A DNA stretch of 64,000 nt from Blumeriella jaapii (lineage: Eukaryota > Ascomycota > Leotiomycetes > Helotiales > Drepanopezizaceae), in contig VWND01000002.1 in the NCBI GenBank assembly GCA_009599575.1, positions 992,001-1,056,000 of the forward strand. The letters run 5' to 3'. The notes below the pieces were generated by a model, which was given only the letters and a program-made list of their open reading frames with translations, searched no databases and had not been told where the DNA came from. Positions 32,826 through 43,941 of this stretch are shown here, piece after piece (position 1 is the stretch's first letter; each line of letters opens with the position of its first letter). The translations under genes were made by a program, and so were the position numbers.

Positions 32826-35180
32826 CTACGCAGCCTCCGCACCCAGCTTCTCCAGCTCCATCTTCAAAAACTCCTCCGCGTTGACCAGCTCCGTGCTCCC
32901 ATACACCACCCTCCTCTTGCCAGCCCCCTGACTCGCACCACTGCCCCCAGCCCCCGTCCGCTTCGCCCACTCCTGCAGGTTGCCGTACTCGTCCATGCTG
33001 CCACCACCCACCGTAAACACAATCGCCTCGCTGAACCCCTGTCTCCGCTGCCCAAACGTCGCTGTCATCCCGGGCCCCATACCGCCCGGCATCTGCTCAC
33101 CCTTCCGGGCGACGCTCGGCGGCGGCACCGTGCCTCTCGCGTTTGCGCTCCTCGGGTCGAAGTACAGATAGTTTTCCGTCTTGGCAATGGCGCTGCTGCT
33201 GGCGCCGGCCGGGTCCATGATCGATTCCGTGATCTTGGTCACGGTCAGGTCTTTGTTGACGGGCATCAGATTTTTGACGCCTGAGATGAGGTTGTCGAAG
33301 TTGGCGCCCAGGTTGCCGCCGATGCCGGATTCTTGGATTTTGGAGGTGATGGTTGAGAGGCCGCCCAGGCGGCTTTGGAAGGTGCCGAAGAGGCTGCCGG
33401 CGTTAGAAGGCGCCGAGGCAGATTGCGAAGGCGCGGAGGTCATCATGGTCATGCGCGTTGTGGCGCGGACTCTGGCGGATGGTTAGACGACTACCGAATC
33501 CGAGGATTGAGAGGACTTACTGCTTGACGTAAGCGAGAGAAGATGTCTCTGCGCCTGCTGCTTTTAACAGCTCCTCGTACTTGTCCATCTCGGCTCGGGA
33601 GACATCTTGTTCGGTACTGAGGAACCAGATTATGAACAGCCTCAATTTGTCCATGGGCTCAGTCCCCTTGTCCTGGCCTGCCAACTCTTCTTGAATCTGC
33701 TGCTTGTTGAGCTTCGTGACATTCTCCTCTATCTGGAAGTAATTATCTAGTTGCCGATTCTTGATCCCGGTTAACAAGCCGGCGAGAATGTTCATGTGCA
33801 TGTCGAGAATAGCCTTCCGCTCTCTCAACTCGGGTAGCAAGGTGATGGCAGCTTTCAGGTGCTGTGCAGATGCACTGGTATCAGCTTGCAGATCCTCTAT
33901 CGAGGAAGCTCCGGTCTTCTTTGTGACCTCACTCGCATCATCCTTGTACCGACTCAATTCCGCGTCGATGTCTTCTGCCACGGCTGGGAAAGGCAGACTG
34001 GCATTTTTGCTCCAGAAGAAGTCGTTCGATGTCAAGTCGTATGCTTTCTTCGTGGAACCCTTAGCTGGATTATCCTCGTCTATAGGCGTCTCAACCGTGA
34101 TCCTATTGAGCTTCATCTTGAGTACATCGTGCACCAAAGACTGGTACGTCCAGGAATGGGAGAGCATAGGTATTAAGTCTACATTTCGGTCAAGGATTAT
34201 GAGTACAGGTCGTGACGAGGAGGTTCCGCTCGATGCGGATGCTCGATTACCCTGCGACGAAAACAGGTTGTCCTTTGAATTCAGAATGTGGTCTCGGAGC
34301 TTGCGGTCAAGCTTTGCAGCAATCATTTCTGCCGCAGCATTTTTCGGGCAACGTATGATCGGCATAACACCTGGAGAGGTCAGCATCACCGTAGCACCAT
34401 CCTGTTGAGTCCGGCGTACCCATTGTAGCCATCACGCTGAACAGGCCACTAACAATCCTATCCACCACGTGGTCTAGCTCTTCATCCTTCGTCCGCGCAC
34501 TGTTGAGAGCCCAATATGTGTTCTCTTTTTTCATTCCTAGACTGAACAAGTCTGGTTCACCAACAATGAAATTCAGATATTGATCATAAAATTGAGCAAT
34601 GCTTTCCGAAGTCCCAGCTTCGGCCGTTTGCCTCGCGAAATCTTCGAGGAGAGGTCGTGGTATGGAGGAGAGGAAGTTGATGTATGCTGGAGAGTACAGG
34701 CCGCGAGAGAGGTCGGAGGTGATGGCCGTCAGATTCGACGCCGTGGGTTCTACCAGGTATAGCACCGGTACATCTGGGATGGGATGCCGCGAGGAGGAAA
34801 GGTGCCTAGCTCCATCAGCCCTCTGCTCGCGAAGCCGTCGACAGCTGCGCAAACCACATACATGTGCATCGTGACCCCCCATGTTCGCAGATCACTCACT
34901 CGCAACACGCTACTTATGACATCGCGTCCCAGGTCGTCAAAGACGAGTACTTTCCAAATGGGGTCTCCATCTGCGTTTAGGATGGGCGCTGAGACGGTGG
35001 ATGCGCCGTTGCTTGCGGCATGATCGTGGTCGCCCGTGGCTTCTTCCGCATCGCGGTTCAAATTCAGCATGCGCTCGATCGATCCTGTAGGCCAGTAATC
35101 AGATCTCATCATCCAGTCGCGGGCATTTCCGGGCACTCACTGATCTGGCGGTCCCGCAGCGAGTTGTGACTTGCGGCCAT
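32826..35180 (-). CDS. SLY1: Sec1/Munc18-family ER-Golgi fusion protein Sly1
   Basis: Five exons, complement(32826..33471, 33521..34370, 34420..34805, 34862..35084, 35141..35180), give 714 residues. The introns are 49, 49, 56 and 56 bp. Sly1 binds the syntaxin Sed5 and helps assemble SNARE complexes for ER-Golgi transport. The N-terminus SLRDRQIRSIERMLNLNRD and the WKVLVFDDLGRDVISSVLRV block are typical. So are HPIPDVPVLYLVEPT, MPIIRCPKNAAAEMIA and PVLIILDRNVDLIPMLSHSWTYQSLVHDV. Near the end YLYFDPRS and EAIVFTVGGGSMDEYGNL match the last Sec1 region. All five exons join in frame, and the length fits the family. Confidence 0.93.
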
Positions 35181-36555
35181 GATGGCGAGTGTTCTGAAGG
35201 CTGGAGCTCAGCCAGAATTGGGGAGCTGTGGCATGTAAATGGACCGCAGCTTCGTAGGATTGCGGAATGGGTAGGTGAGGAGGAGGAGGAGGAGGAGGTG
35301 GAGGTGGAGGTGGTAGTGGTGGTAAGTATCTACAGTACTTGCTGCCCTATTCTTGGACGGCCAGACCACAACTTACGGTGCTGTAAAAGTTCCGTGGAGC
35401 AAGTCTGTACAGTATCGCTCGCATGGTGAGGCAGCGGCTGCTACCTATGCTGAAAGCGGCCTAGCGTAAAACCAAGCAGTGTCTTTGACGGCGGCCAACC
35501 CACACCCGCCAACATCTCCGTTTCTTTCTTTCCCCCTTTCACGCTCACAACAACCACAACCTCCATCACAACCACATCAACCCCTCTCCCCATCCACCCA
35601 TCACCTCGATTCTTCCTTTCACCCCCACTTGTACCATTCTCGGCCATGATGTCCTCGGCGGCGCTTGACAGATGAACATAATCGTACTTTTGCACAGCAC
35701 CCAGTGGCGGATAAATAAGGGTCGCGCTCGTTGGTGGCTGCGTGGAGAAGCTTACCAGTAGAGAGTAAGGCAGAGAACAGAGAGAAAGAGGAAGAGGAAG
35801 AGGAAGATTCAGAGAGAGAGAGAGAGAGAGAGACAGGAAGAGAGCGAGAGTGCACGCGCGCAGAGAACAGAGAGCAGGAAGGGAAGAGGAGGGAACGCAA
35901 CGCAACGCCGCGCAACGCAACGCAACGCAACGCAACGCAGAGCACAAAAAGGGTACGGTGACACCTTGACAATTCTATACTCAACTGCGCGCCCAGTCCT
36001 CCCTAATCACGACCTGATCATATCTTCTACCTACCTACCTCCCTATCTCTACCCGCCTCCTCGCGGAGTTGAATGACGGCACCGGACTAGGGGCGCTGCG
36101 GCTGCGGCACTGCAATCGGCTCGACACCAGCAATTCTAGGCTGCGCTGCTGCATCCCCTGCCTGCCTCTCCCACGTTGTTGACCTTCGCAGAGTGACCAC
36201 GGACGTTTCGAACTTGCCGTGCGGCACGACAGCTCGCTCTCATCTTCATCTTCCCCCTCCTCTTGTTCTCCCTGTTGTCATTCTTATTTTGCTCGGCTTC
36301 GAGAGGCCAAGGGGCCAAAGTCTCCGTCCCGATGCAGATGCGCATTTGAGGAACTCCATGCTGATTCACCGGTTTCGTCTAGCCCGCCAATCACCGCGCT
36401 GTCCTGCGGTGCCCGGCCCACTTGTGCCCACCAATCACGACCTCGAGCTCCTCTCCTCCTCCACCTCGAGATCCAGCACGTGCTACAGCTCGGCATCCGC
36501 ACGTGATCTCACACTCCAGTCGCCGCGCCCGTCGACAACATCACCACCCGCCATC
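35181..36555. promoter_or_regulatory. Divergent promoter region of sly1 and the PNUTS-like gene, rich in simple repeats
   Basis: This 1.4-kb stretch lies between outward-facing genes. It contains a GGA/GGT triplet array (35278-35321), a purine tract with GAGAGA near 35755-35832, and the CGCAA array listed below. The last 350 bp before the PNUTS-like start is pyrimidine-rich. Its frame is open upstream of the ATG at 36556 but has leader-like content. Confidence 0.55.
35895..35940. repeat. CGCAA pentanucleotide tandem repeat
   Basis: About nine units of the five-base word CGCAA lie in a row, with one interruption (CCGCG) after the second full unit. It is intergenic, upstream of the PNUTS-like gene. 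Confidence 0.85.
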
Positions 36556-39500
36556 ATGGAGGGACAGAACTCCCTCGGCTATTTGTCTGACGACATGGTC
36601 TATGATGATCTGATGGAAACCTCCAGCTGGCCAGTTGTCGCCGACCAGCAATTCTTGTACCAGCAACATCAACATCAACATCAACAACAGCCCCAACCCC
36701 AACCCCAACACCAACACCAACATCCGCATCCACAGCAGCAACAGCAGCAGCAACTTCAACAGCACCACCCCGCTCCAGATGCATATGGTCGATATCCGGC
36801 CGGCCATCACCAGTCCTACGAGCAGTTCTCGCTCCCTCCACAGACCCAATATGCACCACCAGCCTACACCAACTCCCCATACACCTCCCAGTCGCAGTAC
36901 CAGCAGCTCGCCAGGCCCCCCGACCTCTATGCCTCGTCCTCCTTCTCCCTCGACCCTTCCCTCACGAGTGCGACTTCCTTCCCAGGAGGCCATGAAAACT
37001 CGTTCGCCTTTGACCACCACAGCTTGGATTCCGCCACCATCTCTCCCCAATCTCTGCAGTACTCGGTGCCCCCATCTCCAAAACCAAAGCGCACCCCCTC
37101 GGCGTCGGATATCCATCGGCAGCCAAATGGACAGAGTCACAGCTTCGACCCCCAAAGGACCCAGTCGCCTGCTCCTCCGTACTTCAACGCGGCACAGAAC
37201 GGAAACTACCAGCCAGTGCAAGCAGCCAACACCTTTCGCTACGCAAACCTGCCTCTGGACACCGACCTCCCATCCAAGCAGCAGTATCTCGATCAGAAGG
37301 TAGCGATTGAGGCCTCGCCAAGCGCGCAATTGACTGCGTTCCGCGCTCAGCAGGCGAGATTGACGCCTCCTTCGAATCCCTTGAGAATCACCCACCCGGA
37401 GTTTCATGTCGAGTCCGCCAAACCCAAGAACCGGTTTGAATATGCTCCTTTCTTGACTTGGGACGATGCCGCACTTGCCGTGCCAGCCGGCTTGAAGAGT
37501 ATGTAAAACATGGCCTACCAGGAGAGCTCTTTATGTGCGTGTGAGGTGCTGAATAACATGTCTAGCTACACTCCCAAAGTACCACCCGCGGAAATCGAAG
37601 AGTGGAAAGGACCTGGTCCCAGGTCTAAATCTCTCGGGTAAGGCTACATCTCTTGGTTTACGTCGGAAGGAATCCTGCCAGCATAGTCGGCGCTGACAGC
37701 TTCGTTCAGTGGAATTGAACCCGGTGGGCACAAGCAATCGAAGAGGGAGACTCCCGAAAGTTATCAAGGCATCAATCAGCGGCTACAAAGGTACTAGCGG
37801 CGGCCCTAAGCCTGCCACAATCAATAAGCTTCGCGACGACGGCGGCGCAGGGGTCAAATCACCGTCGACGCCAACAGAGACGAGCTCGTCGGAAGAGGAG
37901 AGCAGCTCAGAAGAGGAATCGGAGTATGAGGAGGACGAAGAAATGCCGTTGCAGGACGTTTCCACGGTAAGCATTTTCTCCTTGTGGGTTTTGGTTCAAC
38001 CTGTATCGCGTGTCGTAACCGAGCAGGCTTCAACGAGAAGCCGTCGGAGGACTAGGTTTTCGACCTGTCCCTCCTTGCAGCCTTCTTGGCTATGGAAGTC
38101 GCTCACACGTACAGATTCGAGGTGCAATTCGCCCCACCAGCGCCCCCGAAGCCTCCAGATGGGATGCTATTGGTATCATCTGGAAAGATCCTATATCAAG
38201 CCCAGCCAACGATGTCATCAAGGAGGCCCTTGAGAAGTACGGTAACTTGATTAGCGCCCTGCGTTTGCAGATTAAGACAAACTCGACCAAGACTGAGGCG
38301 GCGGCGGCACCTGCTGAGGTGGAGAGGTTGAAGCAAGAGCGTGTAGTTCTGTTGGAATCGCTGTATCAAGCGATTGACGCGGCTAATGTTCATGGCTTCG
38401 GTGCGATCGTAGAGAATCTGGGGACATATCAAAAGCTCGTGAATGGCCTAACTACCACTCTGATCGAGTGTATCAAAGTTGGTGACTACCAGTCCAAGCT
38501 TCCCAAAGCTATCTTTCGTCTGCTAGCAAGATTCCAGACCATGACGGATGACCTATTGAAGAAATTAAAGTTTGACAGCATTCAAAAGCGCTGGGAGAGG
38601 AAAGGTGACGAGGAGACGAAGAAATACATTGCTGCAATTCTTTCCAATACCACAGATGCCAAGGAGAGGGCAACTAAGACCAAGAAGGAAACTGAGCGGG
38701 TGGTCGAAACCCCAAATAAGGTGCGTGACAAGAATGAGCTGGATAAGACTCGTGTCGCCGGCACAACAACAACCACTTCGACAAAGAGGCCGCACGAAGG
38801 CGACAACACCAACGGCAAGGCGAACAAAAAGGTTGCTCTGGATACCACTGCAACCTCGAATGCGGCCCCGAGACCAACTCCCATCAAGCGAAGTGGCGTC
38901 AACCTTCTCGGCATTGCCTCCAGGCCAGCCGCGAAGCCGATCCCAAAGAAACGCGAGACATCTCCTCCCGCCGAATCGAAGCTGGGTGCGATTCTCGCAA
39001 GCATCGCCAAGCCTCCAGAACCGCCAAAGGCTCCGGCGGCACCTCCACGAGCACCCGAGACACCCGAAGAAAAGGCAAGACGGGAGAGAAAGGAAAGCAG
39101 ACGGCATTTGCGTGTCAAGTTCAAGGAAGGTCCCGAGCTTGAGCAGATTCGTCTCTTCAAGCACGAGTTGGCGGAGGACGAAGGCAGACAAGACGAAATG
39201 CTTCGAGACGCCCACGACGACCGCTTGGAAGGTATGATGCACAAGCAACGTGTTTCGGAGAGCATCGACGACGACGAGGATTACCAACCTAGCGAAGCCG
39301 ACCTCCCGTACCCTGAGCCTATCGCCATCAACTTCAGCCCGCTTGAGAAATCCACGCGGTTTGGCCCTACCTACGTCACGCGGGGTGGTGATGTTCCAGT
39401 TGCAAGCCGCGAGCAAAAGACCCAACAACGAAGAGAGGGAGTCGAGCTGATGGTTGTCTACACCGACCCCAGCGACATCCCATCCAGCGCCAAGGAGCCC

Positions 39501-40682
39501 CACCAGACTGACCACGGAATGGATGGGACTATGGATCACGAGCCGGGACGCGATATTCCACTTCCAAACGACACTTGGATGGTCCAGCGCCTCAACGAAA
39601 TCCGCCTGTACGGTCCCGAACATGCTTATCAAATGGCTCTCGGCCGCCAGTCGGCAGAGCAATGGAAGACTAATAGCCAGGCTCGCCAGTCAGTCCCTGC
39701 TGCTCAATCTTCCAGCGACGTCTTTTCCATTCTCCAGCAGCTCGGTGCGCCGGCTACGCCATTCATGACACAGGCACAACAGTTACAGATCCAGACTTCA
39801 ACCAATGTCGATCTTTGGGCCAATCTAGAAGTCATCGTTCTGCAATTGAGAGGGCTGCCATACCCTGCTACCGAGCCACCGCAATGGATGACAAGCCCTG
39901 CCCAGAGACAAGAGTGGCAGCGAGGCTATGACATGGATATGGCCGCGAAGAAGGCAAGAGAAGTTGCTATCGCCCAGTCGCAGCAACCCGGTCCATATCA
40001 ACAGCAGCCTACGCCAGCACACAGCACCATGTACCAATCCTCTATTCCTTCAATGCCGTTCGGAATGCCGCTGATACCTGCCGCTCAATCAAGTCAGGAT
40101 CTCGCACAACAAGTTCAAAGCTATCTTACTGCTTACCAAAATGGAAGTAACGCACAACTCCTCGGTGTACCACCAGCATCAAACCCGTCATTTGGGAACC
40201 GCCCCGTGTCTCAGACGTACGAGCAAACTTTCGACTATAATAGCCGAGCAGAAGATGGGGGCCAAGATCAAGAGCAAGGTGGCTATGGAGAGCAGCGCCG
40301 CTGGGATCCATCTTGGGGTAACGACAAGAACAAGCTCCAAGACAAACAAGGCGGTAGTTCTCAGAGGCGTGCGCTCGAGAACCCTCTGTTCGATGAGAAC
40401 GGCGAGTACCTGGGCAAGAAGATGCCTTGTCGATTCTATCGCGAGGGCAAGTGTGAAGGGCCCGAAGTGTACGTATCTCCACGACTGAACTCCACCCCTG
40501 CCAGGCAACCCTTGCCTGAACCAGCGGAACTTGTGTTTCGTCTGACGATTTGCGTAATCAGTGCACATCTCTTTTGTCTTTGTCCATTTCAGCATTGGCG
40601 TGGCGTTTCAGGGGTAACAAAGAGTCACAGAAAAGCGAGCGAGAGATACTCAGGGTCTTCGACTCAGCACCTACAGCATTGA
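36556..40682 (+). CDS. PNUTS/Ppn1-like PP1-targeting subunit of mRNA 3'-end processing
   Basis: The first four exons are 36556..37498, 37566..37637, 37710..37966 and 38115..40468, then a short last exon. The N-terminal 310 residues are Gln/His/Pro-rich. A Ser/Glu-rich acidic stretch precedes a helical TFIIS-N-like domain (about 425-580; RWDAIGIIWKDP, KLPKAIFRLLARFQTMTDDL). LRVKFKEGP near 757-760 is an RVxF motif for docking PP1. DLPYPEPIAINFSPLE resembles the segment after the RVxF motif in PNUTS. Near the C-terminus, PCRFYREGKC looks like the first half of a CCCH zinc finger. This order matches animal PNUTS and fission yeast Ppn1, which bring PP1 to the polyadenylation factor. The donor GTACGT at 40469 has two possible acceptors. 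One is at 40561 (1248 residues, containing CPFQH, end 40682); the other is at 40592 (1216 residues, end 40617). Neither gives a standard finger. Confidence 0.8.
36659..36765 (+). repeat. CAA/CAT/CAG triplet tract coding Gln/His
   Basis: In-frame runs of CAA, CAT, CCC and CAG codons encode alternating Gln, His and Pro residues in the N-terminus of the PNUTS-like protein. Such tracts vary in length between strains. Confidence 0.8.
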
Positions 40683-41597
40683 ACGCGTCAACATTCACGT
40701 TTACGTTTCGGAACAACAGCGATCCTTTTTGCTGCGCATGTATTCTCATGGACTGGCTGCTGCATCTCTGGCGTGGGGCAGGCAGGTAGCAAACTTTCTA
40801 TTTTTCCCCCCCTTTTTTTTATCGATCCGAATTCGAGATCTCTGGGACTCGTTGGTCTGGGGATGGCTGGGTTGCCTATCGCGAGAGAGATCTGGGATTT
40901 CTACTGTACTTGTGGTACCTTGGTACCTTTGGGGGCAGGGGTTTCTGGCTTTGGCTTTGGCTTTGGTTCTGGCTGGGCGTCGAGGGGTTTCTGGAGGCGT
41001 GAAAAGTGCTCAGGGCAGGAGCACTTGCCGGGCGCGGAATGTATAATGTTCGCAGAGAAAATCGAAGATTTGGGATTGCCTTCCAAGCTTACACGCACAC
41101 TTTTACTACTCACCTTTTGTGCAGACTTGTCTGGTGCGGGTGTGACTAACCTGCATTCTGCATTACTGCAAGGTGAACAGCGTTTGAGTCGAGGGCGGTA
41201 GGATCTCACTTGCTTTTGCTGATGTGGACAGTACGGCAACTAATGACAATGGATTCACGCAAGATCATAAGTCTACCTACAGCTACTACAACAAGAACAA
41301 CATTGGTACTGTGCACATGTTTCTGCCATCGAGTCAGTCGTTCACAGTGTGCAAGCTTCATCGGTTTAGCAAGCTCCCTACCCTTATGGATTCCCCTGGG
41401 GGATGGTTGGATGAGACTGCAACCAGCGAGTCCGCCATGTTCTTCGCCCTCCTTCATCTACTTACTGGCTGGCTCCGCATTCAGGCCGACGCACTTTCAG
41501 ATGTACCCAACCTAGGTTCGGTTGGCATCAGTCGTCCTCGACATGATCTCTCCAGCACCAAACACCAGACGCCACGCCTCGCAACCGACGCTCCCCC
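40683..41597. other. Convergent intergenic region, no gene
   Basis: This is 0.9 kb between the PNUTS-like gene (+) and the gamma-glutamyltransferase (-). Frames of 60-140 codons occur but share no family features. It probably contains both 3' untranslated regions. Confidence 0.55.
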
Positions 41598-43615
41598 TCA
41601 AGCAGGAAAGGCGGCCCCATCACCCCGTGGATCGCTGCCCGCCGAATACACCACTCTGCCCTCCTCCTCATGGCACCTCACCACCTGGCCCCGGCCAAAG
41701 AGGCCCCTCCCCCAGCCCGTCACGGAGCGCACCGCGTGGCCCATGGCCCTCAGCTTCTCCGCCACCTCCGCGGCGATGCCCTCCTCCAGGAACACGGTGC
41801 GCCCGTTGCCGTCGCCCGGCATGCCCTCGGCGCCGATCAGGAAGCGCGGCGCGTCGAGCGCCGCCTGCGGGTCGAGCTTGAAGGCCAGCATGTTCAGCAG
41901 CACCTGCACGTGGCCCTGCGGCTGCATGAAGCCGCCCATGACGCCGTACACGCCGAGCAGCGAGCCGTCGTGCGCGTTGGTCAGCAGGGCCGGGATGATG
42001 GTGTGGTAGGGCGCTTCCGGGGCGCGAGGGCGTTCGGGTGTGGCGCGGCGCCGAGCCGGAAGCCGGCGCCGCGGTTCTGCAGCACGAAGCCGCAGGCCGA
42101 GGGCACGATGCCCGAGCCGAAGGGGTGGAAGACGGAGTTGATGAAGGAGATACCGTTGCCGTCGGCGTCGGTCACGGCGAAGTAGACGGTGTCGCTGGGC
42201 CTGTGGGCGGGGCTGCCGCGGTCGTGGATCTGCGCCGAGGCCTGGAGCGGGTTGAAGAGCTTCGCGCGCGCGGCGAGGTACGCCTTGGAGAGGAGGGAGG
42301 CCGGATGGGCGGCGCGCGAGTGCGAGGGGTCGGCGATGAACCACGCCGCGTCGGCGAAGGCGATGCGGAGGCTCTCGATCACGGCGTGCAGGTACTCGGC
42401 GCTGTTGTGCTGGGCGGGCGTGAAGATTGGGATCTGGCCCGACGCTTCGAGCGCTTCGAAGATTCCCAGGGCCATCAGGGCTACTATGCCTTGGCCGTTG
42501 GGGGGGTGCTCCCAGATCTCCACGCCGTGGTCGTCTTCGTTGATACCTTGAGCCGAGGCTCCGTCGACGAAGGTGCTGCGGGATCGGGCGTAATCCTGGC
42601 CTCGGAAGACGTAGGAGATGGGCTCGACGGGCTCGCTGCCGCTTGCCAGGTGGTGCTGGAGGTCGGAGGCTTGGAGGAAGCCACCGCGCTCGGTGGTGGC
42701 TTTGATGATGGCGTCGCCGATTCGACCGCTGTAGAAACCCTTCTTGCCCTCGTGGGCAAGGGTACGGAATGTCCGGGCTAGATCGGGATTCTTGATGAGT
42801 TCGCCGGCTCGAGGTGCTCTGTACCCGCTAGTTGACGATGCGTCGGGCTTGAGGAGCTCGGTGTAGTTCGGGGAGGCTTTCAGAAGAGTCTCGGTGCCGG
42901 CTTGCCACTATGATTCGTAAGTCTTGTTTGTGGTTTTGTCACTTCAAGCGAAGAAGGTTGCGAGGGTACCATCTTCGACGAGACTTCCGAGACAGGGAAA
43001 CCTCTCTCGGCGAGCTCGATAGCTGGCGTCAAGATCTGTTCCATCGACAGCTTTCCACTGCCAAACCGTTCGACCGTGTCGACCCATCCAGCTGCGGCTC
43101 CGGGGACCGTCACGGCGTGGACGCTGTCCAGCGGGATCTCTCCCGCCTCGCCATCTTCGATCCCGAGATCTCGGCGGGTAGCTTCGAGCGTGCACTTTTC
43201 TCCCGAGCGGCCAGACCCGTTCAGCGCCGAGATCTTCCTCGTCTGGGCATCGTAGAAGAGACAGAACATGTCCCCTCCGATACCCGTGGACGACGGCTCC
43301 GTGAGGTTCAAGCCCGCAGCTAGAAACCCATCAGAGCTGCCACATCACCCAGAAGACGGGAGGCTAGAGATCTTACCAACCGCAATAGCTGCATCCTGTA
43401 CAGTACGGTGTTAGCTGGGCGAGAGGCTTGAAAGTGGGGTCGAGACTCACAGCTGCGTTGCCGCCCATCTCCAGGATCTTGAGTCCACATCTTGCTGCGA
43501 GGGGCTGCGTGCATGCTATCATGCCCTCTGTGCTGTGCACCACACTTCTCCTGCTGGGAAAATGCTGGAATTGGGGATCCGAAGAGGGATAGATGGAGTT
43601 TCGATTTAGAGGCAT
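41598..43615 (-). CDS. Gamma-glutamyltransferase-family protein with a one-base frameshift
   Basis: Four exons, complement(41598..42907, 42970..43319, 43377..43395, 43451..43615), include a 19-base microexon. Conserved blocks are [82 protein letters not shown] and the small-subunit start [10 protein letters not shown]. Thr near 417 should be the autoprocessing nucleophile. GGSMPQ-like [13 protein letters not shown] lies near the end. No signal peptide is seen, so this fits the cytosolic YwrD-like branch. Between NALAPRKRP and YHTIIPALL the frame shifts, near 42015-42035. Adding one C to the CCC run restores about 614 residues. This may be a sequencing error in a GC-rich homopolymer or a real lesion. 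The family uses glutathione and gamma-glutamyl compounds. Confidence 0.87.
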
Positions 43616-43941
43616 GTTTGGCAGGCCTTGATGTGGCGAGATGTGGAGAGTGGAGTGGATACAGTCGGTCGGTCACATCTGAAGCCTTTCCAGCATTCGA
43701 TTGTTCCAAATACCATGTAAGGCAACAGACAAGTGGAAGCTTGACTTGGAATTGTTTGAACGGTGAGAAAGTGGCAAGTTGAAGATGGCTTCGCAAGATC
43801 ACACCCCCGATCTCGGCTAACGTGTTGATTTCAGGGGGACGGTGCCGAGGCGGCCGCGTCGCTCACCGCCTTCCAAACCATTTTCCACGCTGCCGCTGCC
43901 ATACCCAAATTGGATCTCAGCTGTCAGAAGAGCTCACAGCC
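43616..43941. promoter_or_regulatory. Short divergent promoter of the gamma-glutamyltransferase and mrf1 genes
   Basis: Only 326 bp separates two outward-facing start codons, so the two genes must share or interleave promoter elements. No TATA box is obvious. Confidence 0.55.
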
